Assembly: GCF_026151205.1 (NCBI RefSeq)
Contig: NC_087073.1
Coordinates: 1,488,001-1,552,000 of the forward strand
Length of the DNA stretch: 64,000 bases
Origin: Bolinopsis microptera
Lineage: Eukaryota; Ctenophora; Tentaculata; Lobata; Bolinopsidae
Reading direction: 5' to 3'
The notes under the pieces are model-generated. The model worked only from the letters and a program-made list of their open reading frames with translations. It made no database searches and had not been told where the DNA came from. Positions 1 through 9,925 of this stretch are shown here, one piece after another (position 1 is the stretch's first letter; each line of letters begins with the position of its first letter). Both the position numbers and the translations under genes were made by a program.

Positions 1-400
1 TTGGTCACACACAGACAGTCATCAAAATTTGTCTATATGGTGCCTGTGGAGGGCTGTACTCGCACAAGAGAAAGGTACTGCTAGCGATGTGAACCATTGA
101 ACTTCACAATAGGAGTAGAGTACACTTGTCGTGTCAGCAGGGATAGAGTGGTGTAGGAAGATTAGATACACAGCCTTGAGCACGTTTGTCTCGATCGCTC
201 TGATGGTACTGTAGCCAGGGATACCACGTCTCTGCTTCAACATGAGTATGGCTTCAGATGTGTCTCAGTCAGAATAAAGAAGGGAGTGTGAGTCGGACTG
301 GTGGCTAAATTCTCGTGGAGAGCTTTTAACTTCCATTGTGGTTCTTTTATCCCAGGATTCATTCCTTGTATGTTAAGAAGAAATGTTGCAGGAGATCGGG
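1..400 (-). pseudogene. LINE ORF2 apurinic-like endonuclease start, frameshifted
   Basis: From about 386 down to 250 the minus strand reads LLNIQGMNPG, then about 25 residues later FFILTETHLKP. These are the first two catalytic blocks of LINE APE endonucleases (Asn in LNIQG, Glu in ETHL). The frame then shifts near 245. Downstream frames continue with matching family text: a run ending SIPADTTS, then CEV, then VHIAS in one frame and YSPPQAPY in another, equivalent to the usual YRPP block. At least two frameshifts and one stop separate these pieces. No open frame longer than 80 codons survives, so it is a pseudogene of the element's ORF2. Confidence 0.75.
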
Positions 401-416
401 AGTATTGATTTGAGGT

Positions 417-866
417 CTACTTTCCCAGCAGCGGTGGTAGAGAGCAGGTCTGTTGCAGGTACTGTGCAGGGTATGCCTGGGGAGATGTGGGTCTTGGTTG
501 GTATGGGTTTGCAGATTCTGCAGTTGAGTACTGAACACCCGGACGAAGATATAGCTGGGGGTTCGGGCTTGTTTGCGGAGGTTGTTGAGGGCCATTCATT
601 GATTCGAGTGTTTTCTGAATCATGCAGACATCTCTTTCGACCAATACGCTTTCAAACTGGTTCCATATGCTCCAGTGAAAATCCTTGATTGCTAAAAATT
701 TCGAAGCATTTTTCTCATGAGGCGGCTTCAAAGTTGATGATATTGTCCTGCTGCGCTTGTGATTGTCTTGAGCAGGAGGGACACCCCTTTCTTTCGGTTG
801 GATCAGTTTAGTGGGTGGTTTGTCGTGCTGATGCGCTTTAAACCTCTTATATGAATGAGCTTGCAT
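417..866 (-). pseudogene. LINE ORF1/ORF2 junction region, Pro/Gln-rich, unassigned
   Basis: An open stretch of 149 codons on the minus strand lies just upstream of the endonuclease remnant. It is rich in Pro, Gln and Ser, especially in its last 50 residues, with no domain I recognise. It sits where the end of ORF1 or the leader of ORF2 is expected. I treat it as part of the decayed LINE, not as an independent gene. Confidence 0.35.
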
Positions 867-886
867 TCATTGTTTAGGGCACAATG

Positions 887-1500
887 TTAGAGACAAGACC
901 ATTTGGAAAGTTGGGTATGGAAGTAGCGGCAGCTATCTCCCACGAATGCAACCGCGGCGACGATCTTTGCCTCCGGGACCGTTCGCAGAAATCGCTTGCA
1001 CCACGTGGGGAAGGTAGTGTTGGCATTGCCATCAGTTAGTCCGTAATGCCTTGCGGGGCATTCTGTTTCATGAGTAAAGGACAAAATGGTATGTTGCGGA
1101 TAGTAAACTTCGTTGATTGGAGTCTTGATCTCTTTGTCCTCCGTGTTAGTTTTCGATCGTTGCAGTGGGTTTCTGTATTAATGGTAGATCAGAGTCAGCC
1201 TGCACATCGGACTTAAACAGATATTTGTTGCTTATCACATCTTTCTGGTCAGAAACAGGGGAGAATTTGCTTCGTTTGCTGTGGTGGGAATGGTTGACTT
1301 CCAGTGGAGAGACACTCGCCGCACAGAAATACAACTCCTATTTCCTCGTCAAATGCGTGTCAGTATAACAACCACGGTGACGGGTCTCTTACAACGACAG
1401 CATATTACTTCGTGGCGAGTTGTCAGAGGAGGAGGGGGTAAAGTCGGCCTTGCACTTCAGGAAAGCGAATTGCACGTGCGTCTTGGATAAAACTGCACAA
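887..1500 (-). pseudogene. LINE ORF1 remnant with PHD-like Cys pairs
   Basis: Minus-strand frames between about 1480 and 1280 give CCRCKRPV followed about 20 residues later by FLCGECLSTG. Two CxxC pairs bracket an acidic and hydrophobic stretch (FDEEIGVV). This recalls the PHD-like zinc finger in ORF1 proteins of CR1-type LINEs. The stretch at 887-1084 is open for 65 codons and has no clear family match. The pieces lie in different frames, so the protein cannot be made. Assignment as ORF1 comes from position between the 5' leader and the endonuclease. Confidence 0.45.
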
Positions 1501-1712
1501 TCGCGTAGCAGCTACCGCCTTGGTTAGGTGGTTCCCGCTCTTCTAGGGTAGAATTAGTTCGCAGAAACTGGATAGTCGCTTATCATAGCACTGGAAAGCT
1601 TTACCGCATTACGATAGGTGTTTTCTGAAGGATAGTCTAGAGTTACCTAGCAGGTCCAATTTTGCTAAGGGATTGTTGCTTTGGTATGCATCTATGAGGA
1701 CCTTAATCCTCA

Positions 1713-1966
1713 GTTCTGGAGTTAAAGCTTTAATCTTCCGATGAGCAGTTCATCGCTAGAGAAGGCGTGTACACTCGCATCGATCCAGTAATATGTATAA
1801 TCCTTCGAAAACAAACGGGTGGGCACACTTGTATACACACCGTGTATAACAGGTGTAACTAAGAAGGGTTACAGCTCGTTCACACGTGTACACGCCAAAT
1901 ATTGCTAATATTCGGTAGATATATCCTGAGCTATTAAAGCGTTGCAAAATGTAAACGTACTATAAG
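1713..1966 (-). repeat. LINE 5' leader and ORF1 start, inverted copy of 11253-11493
   Basis: The reverse complement of this segment matches 11253-11493 over about 240 bp with scattered substitutions and small indels. Both copies share TTACACCTGTTATACACGG, the ORF1 start region and the codons for DELLIGK/RxKALTPE. This copy carries extra bases after the ATG that put the start out of frame. Confidence 0.8.
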
Positions 1967-2042
1967 AAGTCAGGAGGAGGCCCAGAAGGAGGGACTAGGA
2001 GGAGGAGGAGGGAACTGAGGGATGACTTCAGGAGGAGGATGA

Positions 2043-2078
<36 letters not shown>

Positions 2079-2935
2079 TAGGATGAGGAGGACTGAGAAG
2101 GTTGGAGGACTGAGGAGGATGGCTGAGGAGGATGCTGAGGAGATGACTGAGAGAGGAGGAAGAGGATGAGGAGGGAGATGGAGGACCAGGAGAGGAGGCC
2201 AATGGAGGAGGAGGTGGACTGGGAAGGAGAAGAACTGTGGTGGATGATGAGGAGGACTGATGGGACGAGGAGGAAGAGTACGGAGGGGGGATGAGGAGGG
2301 AGGAGGAAGAGGATTGGGAGGTCAGGAGGAGGAGGAGGACTGAGGAGAACTGAGGGAAGAGGAGGGAGGAGGAACTGAATAGGAGGAGGAAAGGAGGGGG
2401 ACTGGGAGAGGGAACTGGGGTGGAGGAGGATTGGTGAGATGGATGAGGAGGAGGGTACCCAGGAGGTGGAGGACTGAGGACCGAGGAGGAAGAGGAGGGA
2501 GGATGAAGAGGAGGAGGTAGGACCAGGATGGGAGGGTCTGAGGAGGGGGACTGAGGAGGAATGAGGAGGATTGGCTGAGGGAGGTGGATGAGATTGGGAG
2601 GAGGAGGAGGACTGAATAGGAGGAGGGGGAGGGGGATTGGGGGGAGGACTGAGGAGAGGATGGAGGCTGAGGAGAAGGATGAGGAGGAGGGACTGAGGAG
2701 GACTGAGGACTGAGGAGAAAGAGGGAGGATGGAAGAGGAGGAGAGGACCCAGGAGGAGGACCAGGAGGAGAGGAGGACTGGGGACGGAGGAGGACTGTTG
2801 TGACTGATCGAGGAGGGACTGAGGACGAGGAGGAGGATGTAGGAGGAGGCTGAGGAGGGGAGGAGGAAGAGGACTGTGGAAGTCAGGAAGACCCAGGGGG
2901 AGGAGGAGGAGAGTAGGAGGAGGAAGCATCTTTAT
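1967..2935. repeat. Purine-rich (GGA/GAG) satellite with embedded poly-C tract
   Basis: Nearly every base on the plus strand is A or G, built from irregular repeats of GAGGAGGACTGAGGA-like units. A run of about 34 C lies at 2044-2077, and the flanks change strand asymmetry there. Long open frames through this region encode only Pro/Ser/Leu strings and are artefacts of the composition. Confidence 0.9.
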
Positions 2936-2937
2936 GT

Positions 2938-3205
2938 TATTTCCATTTTTGTCCGTTTTTGTCCATTTTTGTCCGTTTTTGTCCCGCTCTATTTTTTGTC
3001 CGTTTTGAAATATAGGGTACCGAACGGACAAAAAACATGTTCCCCTATCACAGCAACATTGAACATTTTATTTGCAATTTAGGTGTCATTAATGTCTCCC
3101 TATGGTCCGCCTATGCCCGTCTAATGGGGGGGGTGGTCGCCTATGTCCTGCTATGTCCGTCTATGTCGCCTAAGTCCGCCTATGTCCTGTTCCTTTTTGG
3201 ATTCT
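2938..3205. repeat. TTTTTGTCC and TATGTCCGCC short tandem repeats
   Basis: About six imperfect copies of TTTTTGTCCG/A lie at 2945-3010. A related degenerate run of CTATGTCCG/T units lies at 3100-3190. The two may be one array that has drifted. No coding signal. Confidence 0.6.
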
Positions 3206-3239
3206 ATGAGGACATTGGATCATAGAAGAGTGACACCAC

Positions 3240-3325
3240 CACCCCCCCATTCAAACGGACGATTTGGCGCCCCCTAAGACGGCGCCCCTGCACAGCGGGG
3301 CAGCGGGGCCCTCGTTACGCCACTG
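3240..3325 (-). mobile_element. hAT-type transposon terminus
   Basis: Read on the minus strand from 3325 the segment begins CAGTGGCGTAACGAGGGCC and continues into a GC-rich stretch with GCGCCCC and GGCGCC blocks. CAGTGGCGTA is a very common hAT terminal inverted repeat. A decayed copy of the inner part (GTCTTAGGGGGCGCCAAATCG) occurs in the opposite direction at 13850-13910. The partner end of this element was not found nearby. Confidence 0.5.
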
Positions 3326-4482
3326 TTCTCATCCATCAGTAAAAACGCCTGAAATCATTAAAATCCACTATGTAATACGATCTTCAGCCACTTCTTGATG
3401 GGGCAAATCTAAATGGAGCATTTTAGAATGATGCGTAGGATTGTGTATCTTTATTTAATAGTACACTACACTGTAGGTGTGTATTCTGTATAAAAATTAT
3501 CTTTATCCGGTTGTTGCGACAAGTAAAAATGTCTTATTGGGAAAAAAAAGGAATTTTACTCAGCGGTTCAATGTAACTACATGTATTTCATGATCTCAAA
3601 AAAAAAAAATTAATTTGTTATCATTCTAGTGTTGCACGTATAAAACTGTAGGTGTACTTGAGGGTTACAACCGAAAAAGGGATCTTTTAGTAGCGCTCTC
3701 TTTATTAAATTCAAATCATGATTTCCCGTGGTTGCCTCACATGAGATTGCCATCTACTCAATGAAGTCTTTAGCATACCGGTCCTTGGATTGGTGGCTTA
3801 AGCATTCAGAGGTTAAATCACCCATTTTACATCAGTTGCAATCATAAGAGAACAAGTAAAATTATTAATAATCAAAATCCTAGAAATTGTAAACAACTGA
3901 AAGTTGTTAATCGTTGTGTAATGATTGATTATGGACTGAGTAAGCACTCGTACATTGTATTTTGGCATCACTTTGCTTTAGAATAAAATTATATGCGTAT
4001 CATCCTTAGGTTGTACTCCAAACGTTAATGACGGTTGCAGTGGTGGTTGTGATTTATACAACTCATCGTTAACTGCATTTTGGGGATAAAATATTAAATA
4101 CTACAACATAAGTCTGTCGACTGAAACACATTAAATCATTGATTTTTCCACTACAAATCCCTTATGGGTCATAAAAACTTCTTAGGTTTAAGGAACCAAA
4201 ACGTAACGATTGAAATATGGTTTCAAGCTGATCGGAAAAAACGCAATTAGCAGAACAATATTGGAGAGATTCAGAACAAGTGATTCTGTCAAGACCGTCC
4301 ATCAGCACACAAAATATTTAAGTGCAATAAAAATATATCTAACGCAATTATAAATTAAATTGCCAACGGTTCAGGTCTCCAAAAAGTACGCTATCCGAAT
4401 TCCCTTCTTTTTGCAAGTTGAGGTGACCAATGTCTAACCAGAATGTTTATAGAAAACAAATCAAAGATACAGAATTTAGGCT
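3326..4482. other. AT-rich non-coding stretch, nothing recognised
   Basis: No open frame, splice-bounded coding stretch or tandem repeat stands out. Short A runs occur near 3542 and 3598. Confidence 0.6.
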
Positions 4483-5300
4483 AACGGAAAGATGCAAAAA
4501 GCATGGATATGTTATGACATAAGGGACTGCCCGAGGCAAAGGGGCAATCCTTACCCCAAAGCGCCGGCGACCTATTAATTAATTAATGTAATATTACTAA
4601 TCAATGTAATAGTAAACGGTCATAATTAAGAGTTTATCATAATTCTAATAAGTAATTAATTCATTTAATTATAAATGTGAGATTGCCAAATTGCCAAGAA
4701 AAATCTGTTAGGTAAGAAAATGATATTTATTAACATTGATGGCTTGAAGTTGTATTTGTTATAGTTATATAATATAGAGACTCCCAGAGACTGTTGGCAC
4801 TTAAGCTAATTCAACAGAAAAACTGAGCTGACAAATACCCATAAGGAAAGTACAAGTAGAGATTCAGTGGAGCTTGATTTAGTGAGGAGGAGGATCTTGG
4901 TTGTATCATGAAGACGTCTAATAAACATACTACGAACGAGCAGCTTACCGGCGCGGAGCCATGGGTGGTTGTCGATACGACCGCAAAAAAAGGGAGCGGG
5001 CCTCTCGGCAAGTCCGAATGGGCAAGATAGCCGCCAGCCGGACAGATAGTGCAGCTACAAACGTAGTACCGGTTGTTAGAGTAAGTTTAAATTTAAAGTC
5101 AATATTGAAGTAACGTAAAATTTAGGTTAATGGAATAATTAATTTCAGATGCAAAAAGCCTGGGCACATAATAAGTGACTGCCCGAGGCCGAGGGGCAAT
5201 CCTTACCCCAGAGCCCCGGCAACCCATTAATTAATTAATGTAATAGTACTAATTAATGTAATAGTAAACAGTCATAATTAAGAGTAAGTATTCTAATAAG
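4483..5300 (+). pseudogene. Zinc-knuckle protein C-terminal exon (5148-5230) and decayed copy (4483-4580)
   Basis: At 5148 an acceptor-like TTAATTTCAG is followed by codons for RCKKPGHIISDCPRPRG and, shortly after, a stop. CKKPGHIISDC is the second half of a CCHC zinc knuckle (C-x4-H-x4-C); the first Cys pair would lie on the upstream exon. A broken copy with the same downstream text lies at 4483-4580 and carries an in-frame stop. Between them, 4805-5075 repeats text from 5890-6000 and 6440-6560 with the middle deleted. So this is a rearranged second copy of the spliced unit that follows. The flanking TAATTAATTAATGTAATA block belongs to a repeat family seen again, inverted, at 40.2 and 41.6 kb. 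Confidence 0.5.
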
Positions 5301-5472
5301 TAATTAATTCATTTAAATAAATGTGAGGTGGCCAAATTGCCAAGAAACATCTGCTAGGTAAGAAAATGAAATTTATTAACATTGATAGCTTGAAGTTGTA
5401 TTTGTTATAGTTATATAATATAAAGACTGTTGGCACAAACAGTCATGGGAATCTCCACCTAATGAAATTAAG

Positions 5473-5940
5473 GTGACCGTTCACCTAAAGTCAGTTTCTG
5501 GTAAAAGTAAAGCCAGACCCAACACTCACCTACTCCTTCTACAGAGTGAATACCAGCTCCTCCATGAGTTATTGCAATTTCTCGAGACATTTAATCAGTA
5601 CACTCTGTCAATCCAGACGAACTATGCAAGCCTTTCAAACTCGATCATTATGCGTGACCACCTCTATGAAATCGTTACAAACTCAGCAGGTGACTGCAAA
5701 GCTATAAAAGAAGTAAAGAACATGATGCACGCTAATTGGGACACCCGTATACCGTCAATGGGACTGCATTATATTGCTGCTTTTTTAGATCCTAGTCTTA
5801 AAAATCTCCGATCACTTGTTGATTATATGGAAAGTCGAGAGGATACAATGTCTGAGTTCATTATCTCAATTATCACTGAAATGGGTATTACTATGAAGCA
5901 GCTGTGTCCTGACAAATACCAACAAGGAAAGTACAAGTAG
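5473..5940 (+). pseudogene. hAT-family transposase, C-terminal half, fragment
   Basis: The 155-codon frame lacks the N-terminal zinc finger and catalytic start. Its pattern fits the back half of hAT/ZBED-like transposases: a leucine-rich helix (LLHELLQFLETFNQYT), then a spacer with SLSNSIIM, AIKEVKNMM, and the conserved block HYIAAFLDPSLKNL near residues 97-110, equivalent to the usual A-x-x-LDPR-x-K motif. The frame ends at a stop after QQGKYK. The +1 frame then continues with an acidic run (DSVELDLVRRR) that may be the dimerisation region, so one frameshift is likely. It directly precedes the spliced coiled-coil unit at 6.1 kb. Residues cited are visible; the family call is from memory of hAT conservation. 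Confidence 0.6.
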
Positions 5941-6127
5941 AGATTCAGTGGAGCTTGATTTAGTGAGGAGGAGGATCTTGGTTGTATCATGAAGACGTAT
6001 AATAAACATTCTACGAACGAGCAGCTTGCCGGAGCCATGAGTGGATGTCGAACCATCACAGGAGATACATTTTTCTGTGGGGTGGTGACAACCACCCATG
6101 GCCTAGATCCGGCCCCCTTCAAGGACA

Positions 6128-6771
6128 ATGAGAGGAATGGAGAGGAGTATTTGGCGGTAAGTGAAGTAATTATGCTCACTGCATTTGGTCGATATATTTA
6201 TTGAGTCGTTCATATACAATATAACTATGTATATAATACTTTAGTACACAATTATATATTTCACAGGTGGCTACTGAGACAAATGACCCGTTACGGGCTT
6301 GAGCAGAGTAGAGAGAAGTCCCAACGGATCTCTACAATAGGTAGAATTCTGCCCCGGTACCTCAGGCTCGACAACGGCCGAGGCTTCTCCTGGCAGGAGC
6401 TGGAGGCAGTGGACCTGAGGTACCGGGTCAGATCATCTAACAGGCGATACGACCGCACAAAAAGGGAGCGGGCCTCTCGGCAAGTCCGAATGGGCAAGAT
6501 AGCCGGACAGATAGTGCAGCTACAAACGCAGTACCAACTGTTAGAGTAAGTTTAATTGAAGTAACATTACACATATTTGTTCAAGCAATCTAGTAGTAAT
6601 TCATACAAAATGACAAAAATTTAGAGTGTTATCTTATTCCTCAGAGAAGAGGCAGCCACGAACGAGCAGCAGAGGTTTATCTGGGACAACCTTGGTTGCA
6701 TACTTCAGAAGAACATTTCTGTCCTGAAAGAGAGTAGGAGCTTGTCAACTGAAATGTTCCCGAACAAAAAG
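6128..6771 (+). CDS. Spliced basic/coiled-coil protein, three exons, unknown family
   Basis: Three segments join in frame. Exon 1 starts at an ATG at 6128 and ends 6156 before GTAAGT. Exon 2 is 6267-6545, after TTTCACAG and before GTAAGT. Exon 3 is 6645-6771, after TTATTCCTCAG and before GTATCG. Joined phase is consistent (a split Arg codon, then a split Glu codon). Exon 2 encodes a strongly basic run rich in Arg/Lys (RRYDRTKRERASRQVRMGK) that leads into a Gln/Leu heptad stretch; exon 3 continues as an amphipathic helix (LGCILQKNISVLKES). This reads like a DNA-binding or coiled-coil segment of a transposon protein. Parts are repeated at 4965-5075 and 9449-9575, so it is multicopy. The true first exon may lie further upstream. 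Confidence 0.5.
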
Positions 6772-6944
6772 GTATCGTACATTGTAAAAAGTGTTATTTA
6801 GGACAATATAAGTCGGATTACATTGAGAAACTTTTAAAAGGTTAAATTTGTATGAAATAAAATACTTAATATTATTCATAACAATTATTTCTTCACTTGC
6901 ACATTGTGGTTAAGCTATTCATCGATTCAGACAGCTCACCTTCG

Positions 6945-7199
6945 ACAAAGATTGCTCTGAATATCATAAATCAGAGAAAGTGCAACGCTTGCCTGAAACA
7001 TGTACCCTTCGTTTACGCTGACTGCCCTGATACAGAAGACAACCTCTTTAGAATGATGGTCTGTGGTAACAACTACCTTGACAATGAGACATGGCGTATC
7101 TACAATTATCCAGTACAGATTCACTCCTGATGCCTTCTTGGGTAGACCTGTTGAGAGTTTTATTCCTTTGCCGTATTTTACCCGGGAGATGTTTAAGTA
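6945..7199 (+). CDS. Cys-rich exon following the coiled-coil unit, unknown family
   Basis: After an acceptor-like CGATTCAG the frame reads INQRKCNACLKHVPFVYADC and later MMVCGNNYLD, ending in a stop at 7128-7130. The pattern C-x2-C-x11-C-x13-C suggests a small zinc-binding module. A second frame across the same end reads YRFTPDAFLGRPVE and then FIPLPYFTREMFK to a stop at about 7199, which looks equally protein-like. One of the two may be entered by an alternative splice or a one-base shift. A nearly identical copy lies at 9575-9835. I do not recognise the family. Confidence 0.4.
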
Positions 7200-7245
7200 G
7201 TGCACGCTTTGTCGTGTCAGGTACTACTACGTCATGTAATTTTGT

Positions 7246-7615
7246 TACTAATTGCAACTTTGTCTGTAATTTTGTTATAATTGCAACTTTGTCTGTAATT
7301 TTGTTATAATTGCAACTTTGTCTGTAATTTTGTTATAATTGCAACTTTGTCTGTAATTTTGTTATAATTGCAACTTTGTCTGTAATTTTGTTATAATTGC
7401 AACTTTGTCTGTAATTTTGTTATAATTGCAACTTTGTCCGTAATTTTTGTATAATTGCAACTTTGTCTGTAATTTTGTTATAATTGCAACTTTGTCTGTA
7501 ATTTTGTTATAATTGCAACTTTGTCTGTAATTTTGTTACAATTGCAACTTTGTCTGTAATTTTGTTATTGATTGCAACTTTGTCTGTAATTATGTTATAA
7601 TTGCAACTTAATCTG
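7246..7615. repeat. 29-bp minisatellite, about 12.7 copies
   Basis: Unit TTGTCTGTAATTTTGTTAT plus AATTGCAACT, 29 bp, head to tail, with few substitutions. It follows the Cys-rich exon directly and ends 30 bp before the next CxxC exon, so it probably sits in an intron of the transposon-like gene. Confidence 0.9.
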
Positions 7616-7644
7616 TAACTCTTCATTAATACTTATACGGTTTC

Positions 7645-7752
7645 AGGATGAGCTACAGTCGTTATTTATGTAAAGAGACAAATGATGAAGAGGGACAGCA
7701 ACTGGATGAAGAGCTTTGCAGAAAATGTCAAGTAAATGAAATACACTTTTAA
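7645..7752 (+). CDS. Small CxxC exon (paralogue of 10713-10847)
   Basis: After GGTTTCAG the frame reads RMSYSRYLCKETNDEEG and then ELCRKCQVNE before a stop. It shares the framework K-E-x2-D-E-E-G-Q-x6-L-C-[KR]-[KR]-C-Q with the stretch at 10713-10847. The shared acidic run before LCxxC suggests a small zinc-binding module duplicated within the unit. The upstream RMSYSRYLC also resembles RISYRCYKF just before the KDZ-type transposase. Confidence 0.4.
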   Translation, partial: RMSYSRYLCKETNDEEGQQLDEELCRKCQVNEIHF

Positions 7753-7759
7753 TATTACA

Positions 7760-8485
7760 GCTTTATCTGTAATATTATTGATAATCCTTCCACAGTTTCA
7801 GGATAAGTTACCGATGCTATTATATTTGTACAGTTTCAATTGTGACAAAATCATGAGACCTGCTATTGTTAACATAATCTTCTAATAGGAGCTCAGTGAT
7901 ACTTACTTATAGGAAGGGATCAAGGTAAACAGTCTCTCAATCATATCTAATACAACTAACACAGCTTATCAGTTAGTTGAGCAGTGATATTTTGATATCT
8001 TTGTGCTGTTTCTGTTTTTCAACATTATTATTTTCTTTCCATTTGTTTTTTTGTTTCTAATTAACTTTTTTGTTTCTTTTTTTCTGTAAATGTCTCCTTT
8101 TCCTTTTCTTTTCAAATAACCTCATACTACAATATATATTTTAAGTATAATGGAAATTATTAAGCATTTAGTATCATTGTACAGTGTTCACTTGATCATA
8201 TAGTTTTTTTAAATAATAAAATGATGAAATGTTTCAGTTTTACTTTCGTTTCTTTGTTTCACTGTATGACAATGGTTGACCTTAGTCGTCATAGCACTAT
8301 TAATATAAACTATAAGAACCCTGGCTCGTAGTACTAACCCCCCTACAGGTAGTATACGGCTTAGGGTTAATGAAAGGAAATAAGCACCTCAGGCCATCCA
8401 AACACCGGGAGTGACCTAGCGAGCTTTGTATTGTATTGTATAAGAACCCAGATTTTCAGCTAGTTAAGTAATAATTTAACACACA
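7760..8485. other. Non-coding, AT-rich; intron or spacer
   Basis: The segment 7745-7830 (AATATTACAGCTTTATCTG onward) is repeated at 9845-10012, which marks both as parts of duplicated units. A short GC-richer stretch at 8330-8440 might be a degraded short interspersed element, but it has no clear promoter boxes. Nothing else recognised. Confidence 0.5.
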
Positions 8486-8490
8486 GGTTA

Positions 8491-9241
8491 ATGTTTAGCG
8501 AAATGGATCTTGATTTAGAAGTAGAACCACTTTTCTCATCCACCGGGGTACAAGAAACTGAAAGTGAGCACTGGACAATGGTTCCTTATACTCTCGCGGA
8601 CTGTATACCTGTCTTCTTTTGTGTTGGGAAGAACAAGTAAACCGTGCTTTTGCAACTATCAAAAGAAGATCTTTTAGCAACAGCGAGGAAGTTTGTCGTT
8701 GGAAATCCAGGGTTCAAAATCTCGCTCTGTGTGAGCTCAGTGGAGCTAAGAATTGACAATTGACATAGACGAGCCAGACGAGGTTACGTTAGAATACAGC
8801 CTGACAATGATAGAAGTTGGGTTGACCATTTTTATCTGTAGGCCGAAAAATATGAAAAGAAAGATTCGTGGCGCTGAGGCCGTTGGCCGTCTCATCAAAA
8901 GGGGCAGGTTTTCCACCCCTTTAAATGAAGTACCGGCGGATTCTGTTCCTAGAAACATTATGAAGAATCTACGAAAAGGGGAGACGCTGTTTGAAGAGCT
9001 TGGGCTTACGGGAGTTGTGTTCCTTATGGAACTAAAATGCCCGATATGTGAGAAAAGAATTAAGACAACAGATGTGGGGACATTCAAGTCCCACTTTGTC
9101 CCGCATCTGCGGCGACACATACTTGCTGGCAGTGCCAATGAAAAAGCAGTAACCCTGCTACGCTTCATCAAAGCTAAAGATGATACCAAACGGCAGCATG
9201 TCCCGGATGTATGCAGGCAATTATTTGGTGATAATATTTAA
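8491..9241 (+). pseudogene. C2H2-type zinc-finger protein broken by a stop and a frameshift
   Basis: After an acceptor-like ACACACAG an ATG at 8491 opens a frame (MFSEMDLDLEVEP) that stops at 8640. The same frame continues past the stop with plausible text (LLQLSKEDLLATARKF). A one-base shift near 8750 leads into the long frame 8753-9241. That frame ends in a finger CPICEKRI, then HFVPHLRRH: Cys96 and Cys99, His114 and His118, with a 14-residue loop. An Arg/Lys-rich segment precedes the finger. No family was recognised. The two lesions may be real (pseudogene) or sequencing errors; the coherent text on both sides argues that the protein was once intact. Confidence 0.5.
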
Positions 9242-9448
9242 TCACCAAATACTCGTGGAATTGGAGACTTAAAACGAAGTTAACCGAATTTCGTATTATT
9301 TAACTTAATTTCTTAAGGTACGAGCATATTATTTCGTAGCCTCATGGTACTGTTCATAATATTGTTATAAAATATGTTTCCCGAGAACGGCTTACTTGAT
9401 AGATAAAACTTTAATTAAGGTACGAGCCTTTCGTAGCCTCATGGTACA
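9242..9448. repeat. Direct repeat of GGTACGAGC...TAGCCTCATGGTAC
   Basis: The text TTAAGGTACGAGC, a short spacer and TTTCGTAGCCTCATGGTAC occur at 9315-9352 and 9415-9449. The second copy abuts the start of the duplicated coiled-coil exon at 9449. This may be the scar of the duplication or insertion. Confidence 0.5.
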
Positions 9449-9840
9449 GCCACGAACGAGCAGCAGAGGTTTATCTGGGCCAACCTTGGTTGTATACTTC
9501 AGAAGAACATTTCTGTCCTGAAAGAGAGTAGGAGCTTGTCAACTGAAAAGTTCCCGAACAAAAAAGTATCGTACATTTCTCTGAATATCATAAATCAGAG
9601 AAAGTGCAACGCTTGCCTGAAACATGTACCCTTCGTTTACGCTGACTGCCCTGATACAGAAGACAACCTCTTTAGAATGATGGTATGTGGTAACAACTAC
9701 CTTGACAATGAGACATGGCGTATCTATAATTATCCAGTACAGATTCGCTCCTGATGCCTTCTTGGGTAGACTTGTTGAGAGTTTTATTCCTTTGCCGTAT
9801 TTTACCCGGGAGATGTTTAAGTAGTGCACGCTTTGTCGTG
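9449..9840 (+). pseudogene. Second copy of coiled-coil and Cys-rich exons, fused without intron
   Basis: This repeats 6654-6771 and then 6957-7215 almost base for base, but the intervening 180 bp are absent. The frame runs straight from FPNKKVSYIS into LNIINQRKCNAC. The 5' limit lies 9 bases inside the exon of the first copy and is not at the splice site. The intron-less join could be a deletion, or the first copy could carry an insertion. Downstream text to about 9840 also matches. It then runs into the KDZ-like unit. Confidence 0.55.
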
Positions 9841-9925
9841 TCAGGTACGTCACTTTTAATATTACAGCTTTATCTGTAATATTATTGATAAACCTTCCAC
9901 AGGAATGTTTAATCATATTTAGCTA

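Larger units (their letters stand above)
1..1966 (-). mobile_element. Decayed CR1-like LINE, 5' half (5' region, ORF1, start of ORF2)
   Basis: Read on the minus strand this interval gives, in order, a 5' leader, an ORF1 start, a Cys-rich ORF1 stretch, and an apurinic-type endonuclease start. The element runs off the left edge of the window, so the reverse transcriptase is not visible. The 5' limit near 1966 is set by similarity to an inverted fragment at 11253-11493 that starts at the same point. Several frameshifts and stops make it a dead copy. The assignment to a CR1/L2-like group rests on the endonuclease motifs and the Cys pattern in ORF1, which is known in CR1 elements; the exact clade is inference. 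Confidence 0.7.

Noticed and set aside
2078-3031. 317-codon minus-strand ORF, Pro/Ser/Leu-rich
   Set aside because: It is the translation of the polypurine satellite; codons follow the repeat and there is no domain or splice support.
8330-8440. tRNA-derived short interspersed element
   Set aside because: No A or B box with correct spacing and no cloverleaf could be drawn.
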